From Sipunculus nudus (lineage: Eukaryota; Annelida; Sipuncula; Golfingiida; Sipunculidae), in assembly GCA_026874595.1 (NCBI GenBank), contig CM049317.1, forward strand, positions 52,223,618 to 52,287,617: a stretch of 64,000 bases of DNA. The letters are read 5' to 3'. The position numbers were made by a program, and so were the translations under genes. The notes under the pieces are model-generated. The model made no database searches. It had not been told where the DNA came from and saw only the letters and a program-made list of their open reading frames with translations. Shown one piece after another: positions 42,536 through 56,145 of this stretch (positions are counted from its first letter, which is position 1; each line of letters begins with the position of its first letter).

Positions 42536-45523
42536 CGTACAACTCAAGGGTATGCGATCTTTTGACACATTTTAACAAGTACGGTCGGTTTGGAGTTCAG
42601 TCATGTTTGCTTCAGCTTAAACATGTCACTAGGCTTAAATACGTTGAATGGGTTTTAATAAATGTATGTTTAAGTAACATGTCTGAAACGCGCTTAATTC
42701 ACCATACAGTTATCCAGAGTCGTGCAAGAAGATACAACATTACGATAAAATATATTTTAATTTTAATTTAAAATAGATTAAAATAAAATTTAAAAAAATA
42801 CATATTTATTTACAAAGTGACCATTGAGAACATTTGATAGAAGGGTATGGTTGGTGAATTACTTTTAAACTACTCATCACTTTCAGTTGGTTTAGAAGGT
42901 CCCCTTTTTGTAGTTTTGACATTTAAGCAAAACGTAACGAATTTAACGGATGAATTTGGCAATAGGTAGGTAGCTTAATCGTATTTTTCGTTTACACAAG
43001 GAATTCTCTTTTCTGACCACCTGTCTTCCCGCGGGGCTGCTGGCATTACGTCATTAAAGGTCACTGAGTGCACGCGAGCGACCGCAAGGCATTCTGTGCC
43101 AGGCGGTCCGTGGTACCCCTGCATGGCCTGTCTTCGTCAAAGGGGAGAAAATACATTCCAGGCGATACACCAGCACTGGTTTCCCAGTTTACCTGCATTC
43201 TGTGTGGTCTGTCTTAGTTTCACGCTAAGGTGAAAGAACTGCACTTCTTATAAATGTGTATCTGTATGAACAACTTATATGAAACAGATGCCTGTTAGCA
43301 AAATTATACTTGCACTGGGGTGAAATTATTTTAGCAGCAATTTTACAGGGTAATGTTTTGCTGGTCTAGTGTGATTATGGGCGGGTTGTCTTACAACCCA
43401 GGTGTGTTTAGAAACACCTGGGAGTTACATAAACGTTTACGTTTTAGAAATAAAGAAATTTAGTATAAAACTATTAGCATCATACGATAGTGTAATAGTG
43501 TTTAATGTGAAAATTACGGAGAAGTACCATTGTGTTATAATTGATCCTGGCATGTTTATTGACTGTTAAAAAAATCATCCAATATATCTACTTGTCTATT
43601 ATTATCTGTTCCATTGTTTTTTTCAATTCCAGATTATTTTAATCTGATGGACAAGTTGCTATTACATAACATACTTAAAAATATAGCTTCACAATATGTG
43701 GAAGTGAAAAAGAGGATATTATTAAAGAAGATTTTGTCCTGTTTGTCATGCGGGGTCGGGGGGGGGGGGGGGGGGGTGAGGGGAGTTGATTTTGACAAGG
43801 TATCCTTCATTCGGCTAGAGTGGTGGTAGTGGCTTCTGTCGGTTCCCTTTGGATTTCTCCCTCACATAAAGAGAGATAGAGAGAGGATTGAGCTATCCTT
43901 GTGATTCTGGTAATATAAATACCGATGATAGCATGTAGGACCGAATCTGGTTTACTGCTTCAAAACACCTGAGGTTACTCCGTGCACCTTACGGTCACTG
44001 GGTAAATATTCAGCCAGAATGTATTTCTTCACACTGGAACAAATTTACACCCTGCCACATATTGTTATATCACACATCTATATTAGCTTGTTTTTCAGCA
44101 TATAAGTCATATACCTGACGTACGTTCCTGGTTTTACGGTGACTAATGGCTCATGCAACCTTACACAACAAATGTTACGTTAAATGGGTCAAAACTCATT
44201 TCATTCAGCCACAGCCTGCAAGGTCTGAAAAAAGAAAATCTTGTCGAAATTCCGCAATAACCCAAAATTTCTGGTCGGAACAAATATGGCTCTGCATGGC
44301 GACCGTAGGCCTATAAGAGAAATGGTTCCTTTGTAGATCATAGCTACAAGGGTGACATGACCAGCGTAAGGAATGTATGGCTAGAGAACACAAAACAAAT
44401 ACTCAAGACCATGTTTTGAGTAATTTACAAAAAGATAAGTTAGCCCGTTTTCTTGCAGAATCAATTAGCATTTAGTGTTCTACGTGGGGAATGACACGCA
44501 GAACTCCTGAACCACCTGTCTTCATTAATATCAGCCATCATACGGCGGTGTAATTAGGGTTATGTGAACTTTGTAGTCTTAAAGAGCCATAATATCCCGC
44601 ACTCCGTCACGTAGCCGATCAAACGTGTTGATCTCTGCATCGATAACACTTCGGGATCACCGGGCTTAACGTGGTTATCATCACCGGTCTGATCTGTAAA
44701 CGACAGAACTAGCAACAACGGGCACTGATTAAAAACAGCCATGACGAAAATACCCAATATTATCTCTACTGATTTGCATTATAACTGATAAAGTTTATCC
44801 AAAGCAGAAGCCATGTATAAACGCAAACATAGCCATATACTATTAAACTAGAACTGTGAGTGCTTCATGTAGACTTGGGCGCACAGATGCCCGGACTCGA
44901 CTATTCATAGCTTGATTTAATCGGACTCAATATTATTAAGCCTTGCCATACATTGAGAATTTGATAATATTTTGAAAGATAAAATCGGGTTAGAACATTC
45001 AGTGCTTAAGCAGACGACACCGCAAATATATTACTTCAACGGACTTGTGCTCGATACGAGAGGTCATACACGTGCGCGCAGTAATTAAAGTGGTTGCGCT
45101 GCCGTGTCTGGTTGGAGTCATGCTAATCTACCATAAATCACGCTCTCTGTATACAGTGCTCTATGCTTTACAAAGCGTTGGTTTGCTGGCCTTGGCCACC
45201 AGGGGACGACTTTGGAGGACAATTCATGACACGCTCTGTGATTGGCTGACTGATCAGTGTGTTGCCCTATAGCAAACATACCAGATGTGGAATCTGACAC
45301 AATAATACGCACTTTTGTGAAAAAGCGTGCTTGAATGTGTACCAGTTACATCATACGTCTTATGCATTTTAGTGCATGTCTCCCGGCATCTGGTATCTAA
45401 ACCCAACAGTAACCAGTTATAATGGCAGCGTTTTGACAAAGCGAATATGCAATCTATCCACAGGCTCAGGAGCGCACTATAAATCATATTATCATTTTAT
45501 TAACATGTACCATATTTGAAATG

Positions 45524-45524
<1 letters not shown>
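42536..45524. other. Intergenic; 19-G run at 43758-43776
   Basis: No gene recognised. A CpG-rich patch at 43020-43160 (with TTACGTCATT) and one at 45060-45260 have open frames without motif or splice support. A run of 19 G at 43758-43776 has strong G-quadruplex potential. The minus-strand ATG frame within 44757-44560 is unsupported. Isolated GGACTCG words occur at about 44890-44930. Confidence 0.35.

Positions 45525-45561
<37 letters not shown>
45525..45561. repeat. (TA)n microsatellite
   Basis: About 37 bp of TA. Confidence 0.9.
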
Positions 45562-45567
<6 letters not shown>

Positions 45568-45709
45568 TTATTTAGAGATTACCTCTTCACAAATCTGGTC
45601 ACAGCAAAATAATACAGCATGTATTAATCTTCTATAATTTCATCATTATATGCTAACAAATACAGAAAACTTATGAATTATTATTTTACGGTCATAATTC
45701 TTAAAATGA

Positions 45710-47140
45710 AACAAAACTTTGCCAAAGTTTGGAAAAGTGAGACCCTCCCGCCTTTCTAGGAAGGCCATCCTTGAAAATCCTAATCAATAACGTTAGGACC
45801 CAAACAATATCTGCCACAACGAGTTTTGAACAATAGGTCATGGATTTCATAACGTGGTAACGTTTTAAATTATCTCAAACGCTGTATTTCAGAAACATTT
45901 GATCCTTTTCAGTTCGCCTATCGTAGAAACCGCTAAACAGATGACGCTGTATCATTCACACTTTACCGTATTTTAAAACATCTGGACTTACGAGAATCTA
46001 CCTATGCAAGGGTTTTATTCATTGATTTCAGCTCAGCCTTTAACACTATCCTTCCCCATTAATTAATCGGAAAACTATGAAAACTGGGTCTTGATATTAA
46101 CATATGTAACTGGATCTTAGACTTTTTAACAAATCGGCCTCAAGTGGTTAAGATTGGTAACATTATTTCCGAAGAATTGGGCTTAAACACTGGAGCACCC
46201 CAAGGTTGTGTGCTTTCACCAAAATTGTGCTCTCTATTCACCTATGACTGTGTCTTTACTTCTGATGATTGCCGCATTGTAAAATTTGCAGATGACACAA
46301 CAGTTTCTGGGCTCATCCGGGGAAATAACGAAAGTGTTTACTGCAATGAAATTAAAACTTTAACTTCGTGGTGCTCTGAAAATAATCTGGAGTTAAATGT
46401 AAAGAAAACCAAGGAGATGATAATTGATTTTAGACGGAAGAAAACTAAAATATTACCCTTAGTAATTGAAGGCTCCGAGGTTGAAATCGTTGACTGTTTT
46501 AAATTTTTAGGGATTTTTATTTCTTCTGATTTGAAGTGGGCCGAAAATGTTAATTACTGCGTAAAGAAGGCACAACAACGTTTATTCTTTCTAAGGAACC
46601 TAAAAGATATCGGGCTCAGTCAACCGATTTTATTAAAGTTTTATCGGGCGGTAATTCAGGGAGTCCTGACGTTGTCAGTCACTGTATGGGGAGGCAGTAT
46701 CACGGTCGAGGAAAGGAACCGTCTTTCGAGGGTAGTTAGAACAGCTGAGAGGATCATTGGGGTTCCTTTACCGACAGTTGACTCCTTATTTCAAACATGA
46801 TTGTTGAAGAAAGCAAACGACATTATAGAAGACTATAGTCATCCGGCGCACTATTTCTTAAAAAAAATGAAATCGGGGGTTCGCTATAGGTCGTTATCAG
46901 ACAATTCCAAAAGAACTCAAAATAGCACTTACGCGTCAGCCGTTCGGGAATTAAATAAATCACTTGGAGCACAATAATCTAGTCAAACATTCTTAGTCAT
47001 ACGTCTTTTTTTCTATACACAATTTTATTTTATTATTTCTTGTTTAATGTGTTTGTTTAAGCAAGCCAGTCAAGTCAAATACTATTGTATATGATGATTT
47101 TATTACATATATATAGCAATAAACTATATCTTATCTTATT
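45710..47140 (+). pseudogene. Decayed non-LTR retrotransposon (L2/CR1 group), 3' half
   Basis: The frame of 46144 extends upstream to about 45860 and downstream to about 46976 with in-frame stops. Reverse transcriptase motifs appear in order: FDPFQFAYRRNR then a stop (45898-45936); [16 protein letters not shown] then a stop (about 46011-46060); [22 protein letters not shown] (46192-46221); the catalytic FADDT (46285-46299); [16 protein letters not shown]; and the C-terminal [25 protein letters not shown]. After a TGA at 46798 homology continues (HPAHYF, RYRSLSDNSKRT). More diverged sequence (KVWKSE) begins near 45720. The 3' end is AATAAACTATATCTTATCTTATT near 47115-47140. At least four stops make it dead. 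The 218-codon open frame is only the uninterrupted middle and begins at a GTG. The family call (L2 or a CR1 relative) is from recognition, not alignment. Confidence 0.85.
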
Positions 47141-47995
47141 TGGGATATTCAAGCTATCATTGTTCATTCCGTTTCGGCCAAAGCAGCTTATACACGTTAC
47201 AGTTCAAGTTACCTTACAGTCATTAAAAATTAACATCGAATGACCATTGACCAATATATTGAAGCAAAACAATGTACATGTCGGGAATCGACAATCGTAT
47301 CGTGAGATAAATAATCGAAAATAAATGATCACATTAGCGTAATCCTTGAGTTTCTTCTCTTACAGATTACTATATATGATAATTTGCAATAGTCGAATCG
47401 GGAATTAAATCCAAAAAACTATCACTGATACTCCAAATTTATCACAGATGCCCTACCGTATCATAAGCTAAGGTTAGGTAAACATAATAGCACGTGGATT
47501 TGTTATGAGCATGGTCGATTTCATCCATTTCATTTTTTAGGAAAAATAGATAGAAAAAATGTTTTTTTTATTCCGGGAATTGTTTTTTTTTATATATAAT
47601 CTATATTTTTTTATTTTTGTCATATATAGGCAATAATGTTATATGATAATATAATGCAATTTGGAATACGTTTGCTTGACCCTAAGTCACGGGCTTAGAT
47701 GTTCTTATCACGATTATTAATATCTCGGCAGGACGAGTAAAGCCGGCTATTCTAATTACCACGGAGCGTGAACTGAAGATCTGTTGACAGACTAGTTCCG
47801 ATGTGTCCGCTCGGCATTGAGTGGCGCCATGATCCGGGATAATTCAGTGGAAACATCTCGTTTGATGAGGGATCCATGATTTCGTGGACGTCCTTCAGCG
47901 CTTACTTAGCCGATACGGCCAAACCTGTCTCTATTATTCAGTTGTTTGTTTACAAATTTCTTTCTAGATAAATAAGAGTCATTGATCAAGTAAAG

Positions 47996-47998
<3 letters not shown>
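47141..47998. other. Intergenic, nothing recognised
   Basis: AT-rich, no frame. Confidence 0.3.

Positions 47999-48062
<64 letters not shown>
47999..48062. repeat. (TA)n microsatellite
   Basis: About 63 bp of uninterrupted TA; makes the minus-strand frame 47906-48091. Confidence 0.95.
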
Positions 48063-48064
<2 letters not shown>

Positions 48065-48305
48065 ATCTATGTGAGTGGGTGCAATGCCCATGCTTCAATT
48101 AACAATGTTTGATCATTTGAAATTCAGTAAATAGACAATAGCTCGTAAGATAAGAGAACGATTAGATAAATCGTCCATCTTATAATGACAAGCAGACAAG
48201 TAATGTAGTACAGTGTACCATATCTTAAAAGTTAGACATACAACTGGAAGTACAAATGTTTAGTAAAATTAATATATGTAAAACCCTTGCATCGCACCTC
48301 GGATA

Positions 48306-48795
48306 CAGTGTTGTAGTTGATTCCTCGCTCTCAATGTCCGAGTCCTTGCCTGGGTCCCAGGCTGCCCAGTTCAAGTCCAGTTCCTTGAGGTTCGAGTCAA
48401 TGGCGACTTTGTCCGAGCCGGAGTCTTTTGGAGGCCAAGTGTAAGACGGTGTCAAATTTCAAATATAATTGTAATTAAGAAAGGGATTTTGAAACAGGTA
48501 TGGGTATTCGTGTTTGGACAATATTGATGATTTACAATAATAAGAACTTTCTGATAAATATCAATTTCTCAGTGTTTGTATTCAGTAAATGGTTGTTGCA
48601 ATTTTTAGCTTATCAATATGAGCACTATAGATTAGTTTTAAGATTTCATTTTTTAGATCAGATTTTCCGTGACTTCCACGACTTCATTCATGACTTAACA
48701 TATCTGGTGGACTCGAGTTGGATATGACCTGTTTCCTATTACCTCGAAGTCCGAATCCACCATTATTGAGTCTGTATTCAAGTGTTGCATCACCA
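48306..48795. mobile_element. Hexamer-rich foldback element, copy B
   Basis: Starts CAGTGTTGTAGTTGATTCC and ends near TTCAAGTGTTGCATCACCAC, inverted relatives of each other and of the ends of the element at 35264. Inside both ends lie degenerate hexamers in opposite sense (GTCCGAGTCC, CAAGTCCAGTTCC, GGTTCGAGTC at the left; GGACTCGAGTTGG, CGAAGTCCGAATCC at the right). The middle is AT-rich. No target duplication is evident. Frames 48225-48455 and 48256-48444 are this repeat. Confidence 0.5.
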
Positions 48796-49578
<783 letters not shown>

Positions 49579-49963
49579 TATCTGATACTTATTAAAGGAA
49601 TTCTGTTCGCAATGTTCTCTAAAAGCGCGTGAAGTACAATACTGTGCCATACATCATTTTTAAGGTTATTATCCCCGCAGTGACATAGGCGATATGAAAA
49701 TAAATGATTTTTAAGGTACATATATTTTGAGTGATTTTTCCGTTTTTTTCTGACTTGCACGGAGGTTAAACCGAGCACAGCCGAACTGCCTTCGGCAATG
49801 ACCATCGTTCATCGTGGTCACTCAACCTCAAACACTACGTTCATATAAATAACACTTGCTTTCATTGAGGGATTTGAGCTATTCAGGGCTTACATTTGAA
49901 CGAGGCTTTCACCCACGTGCGTGCTCAGTAAAAGAGAAAAACGCATGTTTCCCGCTTTATGAA

Positions 49964-50152
49964 ATGGAGAGCTCAACCCAGGAGGATTAATGACAAAACC
50001 TAATTCAAGGTCCAAATTCAGGAACTGTGGTTGGGTGGGGTGGTGTTCGTGGTTTCAGGTCTCAAAATTTGTCTGATACGATTGAAAAAAAAAAGGTTGC
50101 GGTGGCTGAAAATGGGAAACGGACCCTCTGCGTCCCGTTGAGTCAGCTTCTG
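49964..50152 (+). mobile_element. MITE, GGATCCAG family, copy 4, degenerate
   Basis: Shares GAG.TC.AACCCAGGAGGA.T.ATG.CAAAACCTAA and GGTTGCGGTGGCTGAAAATGGG with copy 2 at 10272 and ends TCAGCTTCTG. The left terminal repeat is not recognisable and about 30 bp (GTTGGGTGGGGTGGTGTTCG) are extra. Confidence 0.6.
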
Positions 50153-50576
50153 CTGCTAACGAGATATGCATATTTATGTTTCTTTCTTCGAGAATAGTTT
50201 CCTTGCAACGTACGTTTAATAAATCTTTCATGTGTTCCTTACATCAACCTAATCTTTATACGTCCAACGATAGAATCCAGTCAAAAATCATCGAAAACTT
50301 GAATGCCCCCGCGCCTCATTCCAGTTCGCAATGTAAACATCATCACTGATCAGGTCTTCAAGGTAAAAATTACGGGGGATGAATTTCTTGCCACGAGGAC
50401 AGCCCAACAATATTAATGTAAAACGTATTTATACATATCTTATTAAGACAGTTTTCTACTGAAAACCTATATTTTCTGTTAACTTTTAGAATAAAAATTG
50501 AGCCAGCATTCCACATTTCATTTAATATATCTCCCCAACCCCGGTAACAAGCCCGTATACCGGGTTTATAAACTAG

Positions 50577-50580
<4 letters not shown>
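50153..50580. other. Intergenic, nothing recognised
   Basis: No frame or family. Confidence 0.3.

Positions 50581-50626
<46 letters not shown>
50581..50626. repeat. (TA)n microsatellite
   Basis: About 46 bp of TA. Confidence 0.9.
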
Positions 50627-50627
<1 letters not shown>

Positions 50628-50789
50628 GAAAATTATAATAACAGGATATTATAAAATTAAGAATGAAATACTAGGCTGTAGCTCTGCATCGAGACCTCAC
50701 CCTAATTAAACGTTTATTAAACGAGTAAACTAATTTAAAAGTCAAATTTCCATTTCACATTAAATTATGTTTAAATAAGGAGAGTTCAA

Positions 50790-50925
50790 TTTGACTCCGG
50801 CTCGGACTTGGACTCGTTTATCAAATGACTGGGACTAAAGGAAGATTGATCTGTACTCGGACGCGACTGATCTGGACTCAGACCTGCACTCAGACTCGAC
50901 TGATATATTCGATTCAAGTTTGATC
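50790..50925 (+). repeat. Degenerate GGACTCG hexamer block
   Basis: GACTCCGGCTCGGACTTGG, then CTCGGACGCGACTG, CTGGACTCAGACC and CACTCAGACTCGACTG. Same hexamer type as inside the foldback elements at 35264 and 48306, but no terminal repeats are visible; probably a fragment. Confidence 0.5.
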
Positions 50926-51061
50926 AAATTTATTCTAAGCCCCTCTTCGTCAAGTTAGAGTGCTGCATGACATATTTAAGCTTAAACTGGCTCATGTATA
51001 CTTATTTCTAATCCACTGTGATTAACATCCAATGGTCGACATCAAAGTGTTCTTTAAAATC

Positions 51062-51187
51062 CAGGAGAGGGTTCTATGAAGAACCCTGACTAGAGGGTTC
51101 TAATTGGAACCTCCAAGGTTTTCCTACTGGCTATACCATAATAAACCATGAAGGGTTCTACATGTAACCCTTTATTCTTAGAGTGCA
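51062..51187. repeat. GGTTC-rich foldback repeat
   Basis: Several inverted words (GAGGGTTCTATGAAGAACCC, GGGTTCTAATTGGAACC, GAAGGGTTCTACATGTAACCC) and a right end CTTTATTCTTAGAGTG. This style, ending in CACTCTAAGAATAAAG, is common for animal MITEs; the left end was not found. Confidence 0.45.
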
Positions 51188-52139
51188 CAGGTCTCCTCTA
51201 TTTGACAAAATAGATTGTTTTATCAGATGCATATTAAATCAGCTTTTCTCAATTTGAGCAAGTTTAGGAGATAATTAAATATATAATTGTCGGAGCACTT
51301 GATTCAATCACGGCATGGCCGGTCTTTTAATCAATATTAACTAAAGTTACCGACCATAATTTTAACATATTTGTTTGGTAAAAATATCTCCCAAAACAGA
51401 CGATCGCTTCTTGGCGGAACCGACTGAAGTTTTATTGAAATTTGAAAGAAGTATTTAGTGATAAACTACATCATCGCATCCTGACGCAGCTTATTTCATG
51501 ACCACACCGGATCTTTCTGGGGACGGCAGCTGGCCGGGGATGATGGGAAGGGACGTCAAGGCATCAGAGACAGTAGAAATAATTGTATATTTTATGGAGA
51601 TGCTTTAGAGAAGTTGGGGAGCTCCGACTGTAAATGTCAGTCCCATCACCTGATACTGGCTTCTGTCGTTTTAGCGTCCGTGTACTCCCCCACAGTAAAG
51701 TAAAAACGCGACTTCCTCCAGTTACCAAATGCCACGGCTTAACCTTCTATTGTGAGTCGTAAGCCCCGCAGAAATACAAAACTAGCTTCTGTTGCGGCAT
51801 TTCAAAGCAGGATTGGGGCGACGGTTTATTTCTGTGAAAGCTTCGTATTAGGCTTTTCTTGACGTAGGTATTATATTGTTTTGGCATTTATAAGAAGTGG
51901 TGATCTTTTAAGCGGTTCCTGCTGCGGTTTATTCAGTTCCGCACCCGCTTGGTATAAATGTTTTGAAGATAAGTTTTTTTGTAGAGGACAATAAGTATAA
52001 TAAATGACTGACTGAATACCACCACCGATGAAAGAGGTGGCCATTCTTTTATTTTTATCCCTAAACGAGCCTTTGTGTTAACCGTTGATTCATTTATTTA
52101 TTTCCTGTATATATGTTTGAGTATACGCAACGTACGTTT
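51188..52139. other. Intergenic, nothing recognised
   Basis: No frame or family. The four bases before the next element, GTTT at 52136-52139, are its target duplication. Confidence 0.35.
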
Positions 52140-52843
52140 TGTTACGGAACCTAGTATCAACAGATCACGTATGCGTGATGAACATAAATTTTGTCAAGGA
52201 GAAAAAATACAATCACACAATAAAATAAACAAAGTGCACAGTACCTAGATACCAATGTCACAGCGATAAGTCCTTTAAAATGTATAAGCCGGATGAATAG
52301 TTCACACAAATTCTCTCGGAGAAATACAGTTCAATGTAAAGCTCTTGTAACAATCCAGAAAGTAAACTTGAGACAGGCAGCACTAAATTCTAAAGTACGT
52401 GTTAGTAATAGTAGAATCCCTGAAATTATTGGATAATTGGATGGGTCCCACAAACTGGCATACACACGTCTGTGTCCGCTGGAATATTCTCTCAACTCCC
52501 TCTAGGCTCTAAAACACAGCCCCCTTTTTATAACTTTTCACCTCCAGCCGAGAACCTTTCATTGCTCGAAAATTCTAAAGAATCTACCACAGTACACGTT
52601 CAAAGAACATACCAGAACGAAAAATGCTGTGTCTCAACATATTAGGGTTCACACGTGAGCTCGCCCCGGCTCTGCCAGGCGAGAAAGCCCAGCATGACAA
52701 CGAGAGTTCAACCAGTACGAATTAAACTGAGAGTGCAACACCCGGCCAGACGAGGCAGCCACAACACGAGTTACGCCCGTGTCACACAACAAAAAAATAC
52801 ATCTGTAAGACTTGTGCATACAATAAAAAGGGCACCTGTAACA
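52140..52843 (-). mobile_element. Solo LTR, copy C, inverted, with target duplication
   Basis: Reads on the minus strand from TGTTACAGGTGCCCTTTTTA (52843) to GGTTCCGTAACA (52140), matching copy A over its length with internal deletions (704 against 857 bp; the region around the AATAAA is shortened). It is flanked by an exact GTTT duplication at 52136-52139 and 52844-52847. No internal retrotransposon sequence is adjacent. The frame 52655-52903 is LTR sequence. Confidence 0.8.
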
Positions 52844-53470
52844 GTTTATAAAATGTGGATTTATTTCTTTGTAGTATTTGTTTCAATTTCTTCGATTTCT
52901 TGAGCCAATGACATCCGATGACTCTTCGTCATAAATGTAACAGTGATCAAGAAAAAAAAAATAATAATATAATAATAATAATAATGATAATATTAATGAA
53001 ACCAATAATAATAATAATAATAATTTATTTGTATAGCGCTTCTTATAATGAATACAAATACCAAAAGCGCTTTTCAAATATTATCATAATATAAAAAATA
53101 GAAGCAGTGCAGCAGTAAAACAAAATATAAATGACATTACAAATTGAACTATGTTCCTATGGACTATCATCGATATGATATTATATGTTGAATAAAAATG
53201 TTGTAATTCTGGATTTAAAAACATTAAGAAATTGCCTATTATTCACAATTATTTGTAAATCATTTCCACAGGCAGGGACCAGCATGTGGAAACGGTGATT
53301 GCCTAACTTGTTCTAATTTACCTTTTGGAACCGGCAGTTTTTTATAACTCAGTGATCTTAAAGCCCTCCTATGTTCAAATTCTAGGAATGACTGCAAATA
53401 TGCTAGGGCTAATTTATTGTTATAAAACGAGAATTTTAGATTAATATCTATTATCAGGAGGTGCAATGAA
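52844..53470. repeat. (AAT)n tract and a widely dispersed GCGCTT-type repeat
   Basis: An AAT microsatellite (about 52962-53023) runs into TTATTTGTATAGCGCTTC and AAAAGCGCTTTTCAAA, an inverted GCGCTT motif met at the ends of many dispersed elements in aquatic animals. Further right, TTTCCACAGGCAGGGACCAG and CCTCCTATGTTCAAATTCTAGG belong to the same style of element. Ends are undefined and class unknown. The minus-strand frame 53466-53260 lies within it. Confidence 0.45.
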
Positions 53471-55833
53471 CTTGATTTAATTTATTCATTTATTTGTCAA
53501 TATATCATTATTCATGGGGGCTTGTTCAGAATATACTGATCTTCCACAAGGCCCTGATAGTAACTGAAATTTCAAACATAAACAAATAACTTGCAGTATT
53601 ATATACCATACAAGTAAACATATATGCGTAGAACTTTGTAGCTAAATATATAATATATTATTAGTACGTGTACTAGTATGAATATTATTAAGAATATTTT
53701 TAAAGAATGTTATTCAGAATTCGAAGGGGGGGGAGCGCATGAAGGTTATTAACCATGTTATGTTCATAACATTGTATGAAATAAGTGCAGAGAATAATTC
53801 AATATGCAAGTGCAATGTGTGCATTAGTTTTTCACCACTTACTGGTATTCATAAAGCATAATATGTCAAATGCACACCTTGTTTAAAGAAGTAAAAATAT
53901 ATTAATTGATATAATGTCAAGGGTCACTAATCAAAATGTGTACGCCTCAAGTATATGTATCTTTTCATTTTCTCAGTGTTTTAGGCTAAATATGCAAAGA
54001 CTCCTTAAACTGTCATCCTTTCATATTTTCCTTTGATGAAGGAGCGTCTATGCCGGGGTTCCCTGTCACCTTCCAGAAAACTTGAGCCCCATTTTTATTT
54101 TCTTTATATATTTTAAATTAGAGATTGCGATTTCTAAGAATTCACCAAGCATTGTAACCTATGACCGCTAAAATATATTACAGTGAACCTGACTTCATCT
54201 TTATCATCTTAAAATGTGTGGATCCAACCAGAATAATCCAAGCATATTCACCAAGGACATCTGGCGGGAAGTCTGACAAACCAGGGTTTTGCAAAGGGAT
54301 AAAGCTAAAGAAGGAAAAGATGGCGCTCCAGCGCCTTAATTGAGGAAAACGCACTTTGCGGATACGGACAACAGATATGGACTACGATGCGGGCTATGGA
54401 TACGGAATACGCTTTTATTGAAAACCGCCCAAGGATGATGGTTTCCATATGACTAGTAAGCTGTTATTATGCCCTCTGTATTTCTTTCGTGTGTTTCTAG
54501 AAGTCTTACCTAAGCTGCCCCCCGTTTGACGGGGAGTTTTTTGGGGGCTGATCAGTTTATTTTTTTATTCGTATTTAGGTAAAAAAGAGTGTGGGTTGAC
54601 ACTCTTAGGTCCCGCCGCTTGCAAATCTATCGTTTAAATTAAATTTTTTTCCTCTTTCACCATTTACTGTTTGCGCTAGATTTCCTTTATGGCTAATATC
54701 CAAAAGCTGAAATACGGGCACAATATAACTTTCATTGACATAGATTTGCACCTGACATTTATTTTTGACCATGATCTTATCTCTAGGTCGTCCACTCAAT
54801 AGTCAATTTTCGCACAGTTTCGGGTCTTGGAAGGGGGATTGCGGACTTCCAGCTAGGTATTTGTAAAGCTTGCTAAACTTCCTTATCGTGTAAATTGCTG
54901 TAATGTGTCAAGGTGGAAGCTGCGAAATGTTCAGCTTCCTTCACAAAATATGGTTATCCATACCTAATATGAATGATTTGTTTAAACCATCAAAGATTCC
55001 TATAGTGCACTAGACAGTTCAACTGCTTTGACCCTTTTCCTAAAAAATACTTTGGTATTCCTTGCTTTCATGATAAAATGTTTTTTTTTTATCTCCGAGG
55101 GATGATAATGTTATAACCCGTTGATAAAATGCGTTTAGACGTGGGCAGTTAAATCACTTTGGTCTCCTTATAAAGAATAAAAAATACAAGGGAGACGCCA
55201 TTTAACATAAAACAAGGATTCTCTTAGAAGTTTTATACTGGGCCCCATGCTGCCTCAAGCAATCACGTTCTCCCAGCAGATATTTTCTCCTTGCGTGATC
55301 AATTATTTGGTCTTTGCAGATACAATCCAGATATAACCTGTACGACATATAGCTTTATTTAATAAAGGTGGATCTTGATCCCGAAGAACCAGTGAAGCAA
55401 CGGGTCAGTAAATGCCATCCATGCATAGTAATACATTTATGTACTTCTTTAATATTTTTTTTTGTGTTTGAATCACTCTTTGAAATTTCTTCTGATACCG
55501 TTTTGGAAAATATTTGCTGGAATATGTAATTGAACATATTAATTTTTTGTGCATTAAAGAAGGATAGATGCAACTTAGATTCGTTTTCCGAATACCCTCA
55601 ACGATTTCAGATTACCTCATTAAAAACAGTTGCTCCTGTTTATTTTAAATTTATTTTTATTATTGGAATTTGATTCCGTCATTCGGAATAAAATCTAATA
55701 AAAGGCATAAAATACTTCCCAAAAAAATGCGAACTTAATATTTCAACTTTGATGATTAATTCATTAAATAAATCAATCTCTTGTTTTTCAAGTCTTGGCG
55801 TCGAGTGTTTCTGAGACACGTAATTTAAGTGCA
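53471..55833. other. Intergenic, two unrecognised frames
   Basis: A plus-strand ATG frame 54161-54343 (60 codons) and a minus-strand frame 55573-55355 (no ATG at its start; AATAAA overlaps its stop) have fairly normal composition but no motif or clear splice sites. At 54519-54545 GCCCCCCGTTTGACGGGGAG followed by a T run forms a small hairpin; no role is assigned. Confidence 0.3.
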
Positions 55834-56145
55834 TATCATGTATCTAACATAAGGCACATCTTGTATCTCACATAAGGCACATCTTGTATCTCACATAAGG
55901 CACATCTAGTATCTCATATAAGGCACATCTTGTATCTCACATAAGGCACATCTTTTATCTGACATATGGCACATCTTGTATCTCACATAAGGTACATCTA
56001 GTATCTCACATAAGGCACATCTTGTATCTCACATTAGGTAAATCTTGTATCTCACATAAGGCACATCTTGTATCTCACATAAGGTACATCTTATATCTCA
56101 CATAAGGCACATCTTGGTTCTCTCATGAGGCACATCTTAAGGCAT
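55834..56145 (+). repeat. Minisatellite, 23-bp unit, about 13 copies
   Basis: The unit ATAAGGCACATCTTGTATCT plus CAC is repeated head-to-tail, 23-bp period, with scattered point changes (CTAGT for CTTGT, GGTACATC for GGCACATC). Both edges decay. Confidence 0.95.

Noticed and set aside
44560..44757. Minus-strand frame with a weak signal-peptide-like start
   Set aside because: No good donor or acceptor, hydrophobic start short, no family recognised.
46144..46800. Intact 218-codon reverse transcriptase gene starting at 46144
   Set aside because: The start is a GTG inside a longer decayed reading frame; homology continues past the flanking stops on both sides.
54519..54545. Bacterial-type terminator hairpin
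   Set aside because: The context is clearly eukaryotic and no upstream gene exists; a chance GC hairpin with T run.
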